Notes: generated from the sequence alone by a model not told the origin. Numbered from the stretch's first letter, positions 1 through 5,194 are shown. The stretch is 5,194 nt of DNA from an uncultured Eubacteriales bacterium (GCA_900313405.1 OMQY01000270.1:1-5194); one strand, 5' to 3'. Translations and numbers: made by a program.

Positions 1-961
1 AGCAGACTCTATCGCCAACGCTACCGGAACGATCGCAGATGGCGGAACAGTTGTAACTGTAAACAACACATACACATACACAGCACCGCAGCCCGGCTTC
101 GGTAGCCTGCTGATCTCCAAGACTATCAGCGGAACGGAGCTTGACAAGCTCGAGACGATCAGATTCACGATCGTAGGAAGCAACGGAACTAGTCTTACAG
201 TTCCTGATCTGACCATTGAGAATGTTCAGAACGGAACGTGGACGGATGCCGGTAACGGAAGATATACCTTCACGTTTGACAATCTTGCTGCAGGCGAGAA
301 GTTTACGATTACCGAGTCGCTCGACGGGCATACAACCGAGTATGTTCTCAAGGCCGATGAGAGCCGTACAACAGGTAGTGCTACTATCGTAGCTAATAAT
401 GAGGCTGTCATCGAACTTACCGATACTTATGAAGAGTCCAACGGTAATCCGACTCCTACGAATACGAATACTCCTACTCCGACGGCAACTAACACGCCTA
501 CGCCTACGGCAACCAATACACCTACACCTACGGCAACACCTACGACTGCTCCTACGGCGACGCCTACAACTGCACCTACGGCAGCACCCACGCCCGTACC
601 TACAGCTACTCCGGCTCCTACGGCTACGCCTGCTCCCACAGCTCCTGCTGTAACGGTTGAGTCTGTAAGTGTAGATGATCAGCCGCTCACGCCGGATAAG
701 TATACAGTTAATCCGGACGGAAGCGTCTCGCTTAACCGTGACTACTATCTGACATTGTCAGCCGGTCGTCACAGGATCACGGTAACACTGTCTGACGGTA
801 CATCGAGGACAACAGAGATCAACATCTCCAGTGACTCCGCAGCAAACGTTACTGCTACCGGTGAGGCTTCAGACAACACTGCTCTGATCGCGATGATGGC
901 ACTGTCTGCATCAGCACTGCTTTTCGCTATCAGCATTGCAAGAAGGAAAGAGGAGAACTGA
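1..961 (+). CDS. C-terminal part of a modular, probably wall-anchored surface protein (CnaB-like, Thr/Pro linker, X2-like domain, sorting signal)
   Basis: The 5' end lies outside the window. The first complete codon is at 2, giving 319 visible residues (numbered from there) before TGA at 959-961. Residues 1-26 end in VNNTYTY, the typical last strand of a CnaB/pilin-type module. Residues 34-143 form a complete CnaB-like module starting GSLLISKTISG and ending ELTDTY, with Lys40, Glu105 and Asp141 placed as an intramolecular isopeptide triad. Residues 149-216 are a Thr/Pro-rich linker. Residues 217-279 resemble an X2-like Ig module (a DKYTV segment, then SAGRHRITVTLSDG). The tail has a TG motif, about 19 hydrophobic residues and RRKEEN, as in sortase substrates. 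It probably acts as an adhesin or display scaffold outside the cell. The ligand-binding part and name cannot be told because the N-terminus is missing. Confident as a surface protein, unsure of role. Confidence 0.85.
   Translation, partial: ADSIANATGTIADGGTVVTVNNTYTYTAPQPGFGSLLISKTISGTELDKLETIRFTIVGSNGTSLTVPDLTIENVQNGTWTDAGNGRYTFTFDNLAAGEKFTITESLDGHTTEYVLKADESRTTGSATIVANNEAVIELTDTYEESNGNPTPTNTNTPTPTATNTPTPTATNTPTPTATPTTAPTATPTTAPTAAPTPVPTATPAPTATPAPTAPAVTVESVSVDDQPLTPDKYTVNPDGSVSLNRDYYLTLSAGRHRITVTLSDGTSRTTEINISSDSAANVTATGEASDNTALIAMMALSASALLFAISIARRKEEN
446..637 (+). repeat. Thr/Pro-rich linker of eight tandem 8-residue (24-nt) units
   Basis: The encoded protein divides cleanly into eight octapeptides: NPTPTNTN, TPTPTATN twice, TPTPTATP, TTAPTATP, TTAPTAAP, TPVPTATP and APTATPAP. 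The DNA copies differ at many third positions (ACT/ACG/ACA, CCT/CCG/CCA), so the period is much clearer in protein than in DNA. Such stretches usually act as extended, often O-glycosylated spacers holding domains away from the wall. Here it separates the CnaB-like module from the X2-like module. No G or V/L-rich folded segment lies inside it. Confidence 0.85.
848..958 (+). other. C-terminal cell-wall sorting signal with non-canonical VTATG motif
   Basis: The last 37 residues read VTATGEASDNT, a hydrophobic run (ALIAMMALSASALLFAISI, about 881-937), then A-RRKEEN. This has the three-part layout of a sortase substrate: pentapeptide, membrane span, short basic tail. V-T-A-T-G occupies the place of L-P-x-T-G, keeping only the Thr-Gly scissile pair and the following Glu that is common after LPxTG. 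If a sortase does not cut it, the segment would simply be a single-pass C-terminal membrane anchor with the tail in the cytoplasm. Confidence 0.7.
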
Positions 962-1003
962 TCCGGCAGTATCAGGCAAATGATCGATAATTGATCTTTA
1001 CAG

Positions 1004-1036
1004 GGGGCTGTCTCCGAGTGAGACAGCCCCTTTCTT
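1004..1036 (+). terminator. Rho-independent terminator of the surface-protein gene
   Basis: GGGGCTGTCTC (1004-1014) pairs perfectly with GAGACAGCCCC (1020-1030) around a 5-nt loop, followed by TTTCTT. It starts 42 nt after the TGA of the surface protein and ends before the tRNA promoter, so it separates the two units. Confidence 0.93.
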
Positions 1037-1054
1037 ATGAAACAAAATTCAGGG

Positions 1055-1083
1055 TTGACAATTAGGGAGGCTGTAAGTAAAAT
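1055..1083 (+). promoter_or_regulatory. Sigma-70/SigA-type promoter of the tRNA-Leu gene
   Basis: A perfect -35 TTGACA (1055-1060), a 17-bp spacer and TAAAAT (1078-1083, five of six to consensus). Expected start of transcription is near 1089-1091, about ten bases before the mature tRNA 5' end. Strength close to consensus fits a stable RNA gene. Confidence 0.85.
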
Positions 1084-1100
1084 AATTCTTGCTGTTACAA

Positions 1101-1183
1101 GCGGCCGTGGCGGAACTGGCAGACGCGCACGTTTGAGGGGCGTGTGGGAGACCATACGGGTTCAAGTCCCGTCGGCCGCACCA
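1101..1183 (+). tRNA. tRNA-Leu, anticodon GAG
   Basis: The cloverleaf folds by hand. The acceptor arm is GCGGCCG (1101-1107) with CGGCCGC (1173-1179), then discriminator A1180 and encoded CCA 1181-1183. The D stem is 1110-1112 with 1124-1126. The anticodon stem is CACGT (1128-1132) with GCGTG (1140-1144), one pair being G-U. The loop TTGAGGG puts GAG at 1135-1137. The long class II variable arm (1145-1155, TGG paired with CCA) is typical of leucine tRNA. The T arm is ACGGG/CCCGT around TTCAAGT. It reads CUC and CUU leucine codons. It is transcribed alone, between its own promoter and terminator. Confidence 0.97.
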
Positions 1184-1184
1184 G

Positions 1185-1216
1185 AAGAGACCTCGAGTAT
1201 ACTCGAGGTCTTTTTT
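1185..1216 (+). terminator. Palindromic rho-independent terminator of tRNA-Leu
   Basis: A perfect 22-bp palindrome at 1189-1210 (GACCTCGAG, TATA, CTCGAGGTC) is followed by six T residues (1211-1216) and preceded by an A-rich stretch that can extend the stem. It begins only a few bases after the tRNA CCA. The upstream A and downstream T runs could let it act in either direction, but only the plus-strand use is required by the layout. Confidence 0.92.
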
Positions 1217-1225
1217 ATGTCTATT

Positions 1226-1236
1226 TATGCTATAAT
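1226..1236 (+). promoter_or_regulatory. Extended -10 promoter of iorAB
   Basis: TATGCTATAAT matches the Gram-positive extended -10 form TRTGNTATAAT exactly, with the hexamer TATAAT at 1231-1236. The -35 position (about 1208-1213) falls in the T run of the tRNA terminator and has no good TTGACA match, which an extended -10 can tolerate. Transcription would start near 1243, giving a leader of about 28 nt with no room for a riboswitch or attenuator. Confidence 0.75.
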
Positions 1237-1257
1237 AGGCGGCAAGTATTATTTTAC

Positions 1258-1263
1258 AGAGGG
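1258..1263 (+). promoter_or_regulatory. Ribosome binding site of iorA
   Basis: AGAGGG sits 7 nt before ATG 1271 and settles the start. In-frame upstream ATGs (for example 1217) lie before the likely transcription start or inside the tRNA region and have no comparable site. Confidence 0.75.
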
Positions 1264-1270
1264 TTACACT

Positions 1271-3076
1271 ATGGCGGATAATAATGTAGGTGAAGGATAT
1301 CCCCGTATGGAGATCATGCTGGGTAACGAAGCAGTTGCCAGAGGCGCATATGAGGCCGGTGTGAAGTTTGTTTCTTCATATCCCGGAACTCCCAGTACGG
1401 AGATTACTGAGACTATCGCAAAGTATGACGAGGTTGCCTGTGAGTGGGCACCCAATGAGAAGGTCGGTGCTGAAGCTGCGATCGGAGCTTCGATCAGAGG
1501 GGCCAGAGCTATGACGTGTATGAAGCATGTCGGTATGAATGTCTGTGCGGATCCTCTGTTTACCGCTTCTTATTCCGGCGTGAACGGTGGACTAGTCTTC
1601 TGTGTAGCAGATGATCCGGGAATGCATTCGTCACAGAATGAGCAGGATTCAAGACACTATGCCAGAGCGTCCAAAGTTCCCATGCTCGAACCTTCTGACA
1701 GTAAGGAGTGCAGAGATTTTACCAAGTATGCTTTCGAACTGTCTGAGAAGTATGACACGCCTGTCATTATGAGACTTCATACGAGAGTGTCTCATTCGAG
1801 AAGTATCGTTCAGGTTAATAAGCCGGAGGATATTACGGTTAAGGAATACACCAAAGATCCCGCCAAGTATGTTATGATGCCCGCTAATGCTCTGAAGAAG
1901 CATATCGCGGTCGAGGACAGGACCAGGAAGATCATTGAAGATACACAGGCAAATGGCGGAGAAGCCGGTATGCATCGCGTAGAGATGAGAGATACCAAGC
2001 TGGGTATCATTACTGCCGGTGCTGCATATCAGTATGTTCGTGATGCTGTGCCGGATGCGAGTGTCTTAAAGCTCGGAATGGTGTGGCCGCTTCCTGAAGG
2101 CTTGATCAGGGATTTTGCTTCTAAGGTCGACAGACTCGTCATTGTTGAAGAGCTTGATCCTTTCATTGAGAATGAAGTCAAGGCAATGGGGATCGAATGT
2201 GAGGGCAAGGAACTGTTTACTCTCCTTTATGAGTATTCGGCTGCCATGATCCGCAAGGCTCTTACGGATCTGCCGTTGCCCGTTAAGTCTATAGATACGG
2301 ATAAACTTCCGGCGGCTCCGGGACGTCCTCCTGTATTGTGTGCCGGCTGCCCGCATAAGGGCCTGTTCCTGGCCCTTCACCGCCTGAAGGTCACCGTTAC
2401 GGGAGATATCGGCTGTTACACGCTCGGTGCTTTGCCTCCGATGCAGGCCGTTGATGCGGTTATCTGTATGGGTGCATCTGTCGGAATGGCCCACGGATTC
2501 GATAAGGCGACAGACGGTGAGGCATCTTCAAATACTGTCGGCGTCATCGGTGATTCGACTTTCCTGCATTCCGGTATAACGAACCTTATGAATGCCGTAT
2601 ATAACGAGAGCAGCATTACACTGATCATCCTGGATAACTCGATCACGGGTATGACAGGGCATCAGCAGAATCCTTCTACAGGCTATAACATCCGTCTGGA
2701 GAAGGCACCTCAGGTAAGTCTCGAGAAGCTGTGTGAGAGCGTAGGTGTGTATCCTGAGAACATCCGGGTCGTTGATCCTGTCGATACTTTCGGAACTGAA
2801 CAGGTCATCAAGGAAGAACTCGGCAAAAAGACTGTATCCGTGATCATTGCAAGACGCCCCTGTGCGCTTATTCCGACCGGAAGAGCTAAGAAGGGTATCA
2901 ATGTTGAAGTTGACTATGACAAGTGTAAGAAATGCGGTGCCTGCGGCAGGATAATGTGTCCGGCACTCATTATGGGCGAAGACCGGATGCCCGTGATAGA
3001 TACAGAGGCCTGCAACAACTGCGGTCTGTGTGTAAATATGTGCAGGTTCGATGCACTTAAGAAGGGGGCAGAGTAA
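1271..3076 (+). CDS. iorA: Indolepyruvate:ferredoxin oxidoreductase, alpha subunit
   Basis: 601 residues, the usual length for the family. IorA carries the thiamine diphosphate (TPP) site and Fe-S clusters of the enzyme that converts indolepyruvate (also phenyl- and hydroxyphenylpyruvate) plus CoA and oxidised ferredoxin to the aryl-acetyl-CoA, CO2 and reduced ferredoxin. Acts in the cytoplasm in aromatic amino acid fermentation. Visible order: N-terminal pyrimidine-binding domain with YPGTPSTE (37-44) and NEKVG (Glu63 is the likely TPP glutamate); a middle transketolase-C-like domain; TPP domain with CAGCPHK (357-363), GDIGCYTLG (378-386) and GDSTFLHSG (427-435); and a C-terminal ferredoxin-like domain with cysteines 552/555/558/563 and 581/584/587/591. 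The frame stays open through the tRNA upstream, but ATG 1271 has the ribosome site and follows the promoter. One base separates its stop from iorB, so the subunits are co-transcribed and probably translationally coupled. Confidence 0.96.
   Translation: MADNNVGEGYPRMEIMLGNEAVARGAYEAGVKFVSSYPGTPSTEITETIAKYDEVACEWAPNEKVGAEAAIGASIRGARAMTCMKHVGMNVCADPLFTASYSGVNGGLVFCVADDPGMHSSQNEQDSRHYARASKVPMLEPSDSKECRDFTKYAFELSEKYDTPVIMRLHTRVSHSRSIVQVNKPEDITVKEYTKDPAKYVMMPANALKKHIAVEDRTRKIIEDTQANGGEAGMHRVEMRDTKLGIITAGAAYQYVRDAVPDASVLKLGMVWPLPEGLIRDFASKVDRLVIVEELDPFIENEVKAMGIECEGKELFTLLYEYSAAMIRKALTDLPLPVKSIDTDKLPAAPGRPPVLCAGCPHKGLFLALHRLKVTVTGDIGCYTLGALPPMQAVDAVICMGASVGMAHGFDKATDGEASSNTVGVIGDSTFLHSGITNLMNAVYNESSITLIILDNSITGMTGHQQNPSTGYNIRLEKAPQVSLEKLCESVGVYPENIRVVDPVDTFGTEQVIKEELGKKTVSVIIARRPCALIPTGRAKKGINVEVDYDKCKKCGACGRIMCPALIMGEDRMPVIDTEACNNCGLCVNMCRFDALKKGAE
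3062..3068 (+). promoter_or_regulatory. Ribosome binding site of iorB inside the iorA 3' end
   Basis: AAGGGGG lies 9 nt before ATG 3078, within the last codons of iorA. It supports that start over the in-frame ATG at 3051, which would give nine extra residues overlapping iorA and absent from the conserved N-terminus. Confidence 0.7.
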
Positions 3077-3077
3077 T

Positions 3078-3677
3078 ATGTCTGATAAACTTGAAGCTTC
3101 TATCGTTCTTGAAGGCGTCGGCGGCCAGGGCACACTTATCGCAGGTAAGCTCCTCGGTATCCTTGCCATGAAGCTCGGATTGGATGTCAAGGTCTCAGAG
3201 GTTCATGGTATGAGCCAGAGAGGCGGTTCTGTTATCACTTATGTAAAGATCGCGCCGGAGGTCCATTCTCCGATCATTGAAGAGGGAACGGCTGATTATA
3301 TCCTCTCGTTCGAAGAGGTCGAGGCTGTCAGATGGGCAGGTCTTCTTAAGAAGGGCGGCGTTATGATCGTCAACAAGCAACAGATCAAGTCCCTGCCTGT
3401 CCTTATGGGGCAGATGCAGTATCCTGATAACGTTATAGAGTCGCTTCGCGAGAATGCCGATCCCGATGCGAAGATCGTTGAGATAGATGCCCTGTCACTT
3501 GCAATGGAGACAGGCACATCAAAGACCGTCAATATCGTTATGCTGGGTGCTCTCTCTAATTATCTCGGCGTCGATGAGGAATTGTGGAAGGAAGCCATAG
3601 AGGAGGCTTTCGCCGCTAAGCCCAAGACTATCCCGGGTAACCTCGATGCATTTGCCAAGGGAAGAGCGAACGGATAA
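3078..3677 (+). CDS. iorB: Indolepyruvate:ferredoxin oxidoreductase, beta subunit
   Basis: 199 residues, normal for IorB. This is the gamma-type domain of the 2-oxoacid:ferredoxin oxidoreductase family and pairs with IorA to complete the enzyme; in family structures this domain takes part in CoA handling. The N-terminus VLEGVGGQGT (residues 10-19) is the family's glycine-rich hallmark, followed by SEVHGMSQRGGSV (40-52), another near-invariant stretch. The C-terminal half is mostly helical, ending in a typical NLDAFAKGR. The start at 3078 gives MSDKLEAS before the first strand and has a good ribosome site. It is the second gene of the iorAB operon. A phenylacetate-CoA ligase, sometimes found beside iorAB, does not follow; the next gene is convergent. 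Confidence 0.95.
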   Translation: MSDKLEASIVLEGVGGQGTLIAGKLLGILAMKLGLDVKVSEVHGMSQRGGSVITYVKIAPEVHSPIIEEGTADYILSFEEVEAVRWAGLLKKGGVMIVNKQQIKSLPVLMGQMQYPDNVIESLRENADPDAKIVEIDALSLAMETGTSKTVNIVMLGALSNYLGVDEELWKEAIEEAFAAKPKTIPGNLDAFAKGRANG

Positions 3678-3680
3678 GAA

Positions 3681-3695
3681 GACCTGATTCAGGTT
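3681..3695 (-). terminator. Possible weak terminator of the glycosylase gene (minus strand)
   Basis: On the minus strand ACCTG-AAT-CAGGT forms a 5-bp stem, extendable by weak pairs, overlapping the TGA stop and followed by CTTCTT. The stem is short and the T tract broken, so efficiency is doubtful. On the plus strand no T tract follows, so it would not be a standard terminator for iorB. Confidence 0.3.
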
Positions 3696-4540
3696 ATGTG
3701 AAGACTGTCATTACGCTCGTAGTAGAACATATATTGCTGCATTATGCCGGCGGTGTCCGGATACCGGGAGGTATCGAAGGCGCCGCCGTAGTATTTGTTA
3801 AGGATCCGGTCTATCCATACGTCTATCGGGAATCTGGATGTCCTTGCCAGCGCGAAGAGCATGATGCAGTTGGCGACCTTCTTGCCAACTCCGAACATAG
3901 AAGTAAGTATCTCGTAGAGCCTGTCATCGTCCGAGGCTCGGAGCAGTTCAGGAGTGAGCTTGCCTGATATGAAGTCGTCGACAGCCGAGAGAATATATGC
4001 CCCTCTGTATCCCGCACCGATCGAAGCCAGTTCTTCGGGAGTTATACCGGCCATATCTTCTACCGCCGGGAAAGAGTAGTATTCGTCGTTTGAAGCCGGT
4101 ACAAACGGAGGTTCAAGTGCCGGAACGGAAAGCTTATGTCCGCGTAAGCTGCTTAATCGTTCCACACATGTCGTGATCGAAGGAATGGAACGCCTTTGAG
4201 ATATTATGTAGCTGATGACGGTTTCCCATATATCCTGCCTGAGTATGCGTATGCCGTGCCCGTAACGGACGGCCGCTGACAGATACCGATCGTCCGGATC
4301 GACAGAGGCTTCGACCTTCCCGTAATCGCGATTAAGGTCAAAATAATCTTCCCAGATATCCTTGAAATCCTCTTCCGTACAGGACAGGGCAAACCGGTCA
4401 TCGCCCAGGACGGCGATCTGAAGATATCTGCCATGAGCGACCAGTTCTATATGTTCATTGTCAATCACCTTAAAGCGGAATGCCTGACCGCTGCCTGCGA
4501 TCTTTACCGGATCGAAAAACCTGTTTGTGAATATATACAT
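3689..4540 (-). CDS. ogg: OGG1-type 8-oxoguanine DNA glycosylase/AP lyase
   Basis: 283 residues from ATG 4540. It resembles the bacterial OGG1 family (OGG N-terminal domain plus HhH-GPD domain), which removes 8-oxoguanine and nicks the abasic site in base excision repair. Against human OGG1, residues 16-23 (GSGQAFRF) match the G42 loop. The helix-hairpin-helix GVGKKVANC gives catalytic Lys221 (human K249) and Cys225 (C253). PIDVW gives Asp240 (D268). QQYMF gives Gln268 and Phe272 (Q315 and F319, which sandwich the oxidised base). Tyr178-Arg179 match Y203-R204. The human N149 and R154 positions are instead Arg116 and Ser121. No signal peptide; a nucleoid-acting enzyme. It converges on iorB with 11 bp between stops and diverges from metF. 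A TTG start 12 codons upstream is possible but overlaps the promoter region. Alternative: a related HhH-GPD glycosylase with shifted specificity. Confidence 0.88.
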   Translation of the reverse strand: MYIFTNRFFDPVKIAGSGQAFRFKVIDNEHIELVAHGRYLQIAVLGDDRFALSCTEEDFKDIWEDYFDLNRDYGKVEASVDPDDRYLSAAVRYGHGIRILRQDIWETVISYIISQRRSIPSITTCVERLSSLRGHKLSVPALEPPFVPASNDEYYSFPAVEDMAGITPEELASIGAGYRGAYILSAVDDFISGKLTPELLRASDDDRLYEILTSMFGVGKKVANCIMLFALARTSRFPIDVWIDRILNKYYGGAFDTSRYPDTAGIMQQYMFYYERNDSLHIT

Positions 4541-4547
4541 CGTAAGA

Positions 4548-4556
4548 CCTGCCTTT
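4548..4556 (-). promoter_or_regulatory. Ribosome binding site of the glycosylase gene
   Basis: On the minus strand AAAGGCAGG ends 7 nt before ATG 4540 and supports this start over the TTG at 4576, which has no purine-rich site at the right distance. Confidence 0.65.
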
Positions 4557-4560
4557 TTAA

Positions 4561-4569
4561 TGCTATAAT
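4561..4569 (+). promoter_or_regulatory. Extended -10 promoter of metF
   Basis: TGCTATAAT, with TATAAT at 4564-4569 and the TGn extension at 4561-4563. No clear -35 box at 16-18 bp. Transcription would begin near 4576, leaving a leader of about 25 nt. This excludes a SAM riboswitch or T-box leader directly before metF. Confidence 0.75.
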
Positions 4570-4570
4570 A
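4565..4570 (-). promoter_or_regulatory. Candidate -10 of the glycosylase gene on the opposite strand
   Basis: Read on the minus strand the same AT block is TATTAT, five of six to consensus, 24 nt before the glycosylase ATG. No good -35 is seen. CATAAT at 4603-4598 is an alternative. One of them must serve unless the gene is transcribed from further upstream. Confidence 0.35.
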
Positions 4571-4600
4571 CAACAATCAAATGCAAAAGGATCATCTATT

Positions 4601-5194
4601 ATGAAATTGACCGAGATATATTCTAAGCAGGAACGTGTTCTCTCATTTGAGATCTTTCCGCCCAAGCACGATGAAGAACTTAAGAATATAGATGCTACGC
4701 TTGAGATACTCTGTGATCTTAAGCCTGCATATATCAGCGTGACCTTCGGCGCCGGCGGAAGCTCCAATAATAACAAGACCATAGCTCTGGCAAGGAAGAT
4801 AAAGGAACAATATGGTGTAGAGCCTGTAGTCCACCTTACCTGTCTTCCTTACGATAAGGCGGAGATCGATGAATTCTGCAGAAGGATCGAAGAAGCAGGT
4901 ATCGAGAATATCCTGGCATTAAGGGGAGATGTCAATCCGAACTTTACTCCCAAGGGAGTATTTAACCATGCTTCCGAGCTGATCGAATATATCAAGCCGA
5001 GGACTGATCTCTGTATCGCCGGTGCATGCTATCCGGAGAATCATCCCGATTCCGAGGATACCGTAGCGGAGATGAGGAATCTCAGGAAGAAAGTTGACGC
5101 AGGTGCTGAGGTGCTGTTATCACAGCTCTTCTTTGACAACAGTATGTTCTATTCATTCATTCAGAATACGAGAGTGGCGGGGATAGATGTTCCC
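4601..5194 (+). CDS. metF: 5,10-methylenetetrahydrofolate reductase (3' end beyond window)
   Basis: 198 codons are visible with no stop; the family is usually about 280-300 residues, so roughly two-thirds is present. MetF is a FAD-containing TIM-barrel enzyme that reduces 5,10-methylene-THF to 5-methyl-THF, the methyl donor for methionine synthase, in the cytoplasm. Diagnostic stretches: SFEIFPPK (15-22; Glu17 matches E. coli Glu28, the catalytic acid), VTFGAGGSS (47-55), NILALRGD (103-110; Asp110 matches Asp120 near the flavin), and LSQLFFDN (173-180; Gln175 matches Gln183, a folate contact). ATG 4601 is preceded by AAAGGA at 4586-4591 with a 9-nt gap and by its own extended -10 promoter. 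It is divergent from the glycosylase gene. Whether a methionine synthase follows cannot be seen. Confidence 0.95.
   Translation, partial: MKLTEIYSKQERVLSFEIFPPKHDEELKNIDATLEILCDLKPAYISVTFGAGGSSNNNKTIALARKIKEQYGVEPVVHLTCLPYDKAEIDEFCRRIEEAGIENILALRGDVNPNFTPKGVFNHASELIEYIKPRTDLCIAGACYPENHPDSEDTVAEMRNLRKKVDAGAEVLLSQLFFDNSMFYSFIQNTRVAGIDVP

Noticed and set aside
446..637. CRISPR array or minisatellite
   Set aside because: Units are in frame, encode Thr/Pro octapeptides, differ by synonymous changes and have no spacers.
399..653. Open frames on both strands across the linker (Leu/Arg-rich plus strand; Gly/Val-rich minus strand at 427-639)
   Set aside because: Both are other-frame readings of the period-24 Thr/Pro coding repeat, with no ribosome site and no sensible composition.
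1101..1183. tRNA-Leu as an integration site for a genomic island
   Set aside because: No duplicated tRNA 3' end, integrase or change in composition is visible. The downstream genes are housekeeping.
1037..1270. N-terminal extension of IorA by 78 residues
   Set aside because: The open frame runs through the tRNA-Leu gene and its terminator. The promoter, ribosome site and family N-terminus all point to ATG 1271.
2528..3190. 220-residue minus-strand open frame
   Set aside because: It lies opposite well-conserved iorA and iorB coding sequence, matches no recognisable family and has no start signals.
4541..4576. TTG start giving a 295-residue glycosylase
   Set aside because: It would put the start inside the AT-rich promoter block. 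ATG 4540 has a ribosome site at the right distance and begins the conserved part.
1..5194. A new defence, toxin or signalling system
   Set aside because: All genes fall into well-known families in separate transcription units. Nothing in the layout suggests a joint unknown function.

Overview
The window looks like ordinary chromosome from an anaerobic, amino-acid-fermenting Firmicute, most likely a clostridial relative (Lachnospiraceae/Oscillospiraceae/Saccharofermentans-like). The clues are a Gram-positive sortase-type surface protein with CnaB modules and a Thr-Pro linker, a ferredoxin-dependent indolepyruvate oxidoreductase, an OGG1-type 8-oxoguanine glycosylase of the kind known from Clostridium, and extended -10 promoters (TGCTATAAT). 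The genus is inference only.

Layout: (1) 1-961, the 3' end of a large cell-surface protein: tail of one CnaB-like module, one complete CnaB-like module, a Thr/Pro linker built of eight-residue units, an X2-like Ig module and a C-terminal wall-sorting signal with an unusual VTATG motif. It ends at a strong hairpin terminator. (2) 1055-1216, a self-contained tRNA-Leu(GAG) unit with a near-consensus promoter, encoded CCA and its own palindromic terminator. (3) 1228-3677, an iorA-iorB operon behind an extended -10 promoter, encoding both subunits of indolepyruvate:ferredoxin oxidoreductase. (4) 3689-4540 on the minus strand, an OGG-type DNA glycosylase convergent with iorB. (5) 4601-5194, the 5' two-thirds of metF (methylenetetrahydrofolate reductase), divergent from the glycosylase across a 60-bp gap.

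These are independent transcription units. IorA and IorB form one enzyme that oxidatively decarboxylates aryl-pyruvates from aromatic amino acid transamination to aryl-acetyl-CoA, reducing ferredoxin. The glycosylase starts base excision repair of oxidised guanine. MetF supplies 5-methyl-THF for methionine synthesis or one-carbon metabolism. No mobile element, CRISPR array, riboswitch or defence locus is visible, and I see no convincing new multi-gene system. The points most worth checking are the odd sorting motif, the altered base-pocket residues of the glycosylase, and the compact promoter/terminator arrangements.
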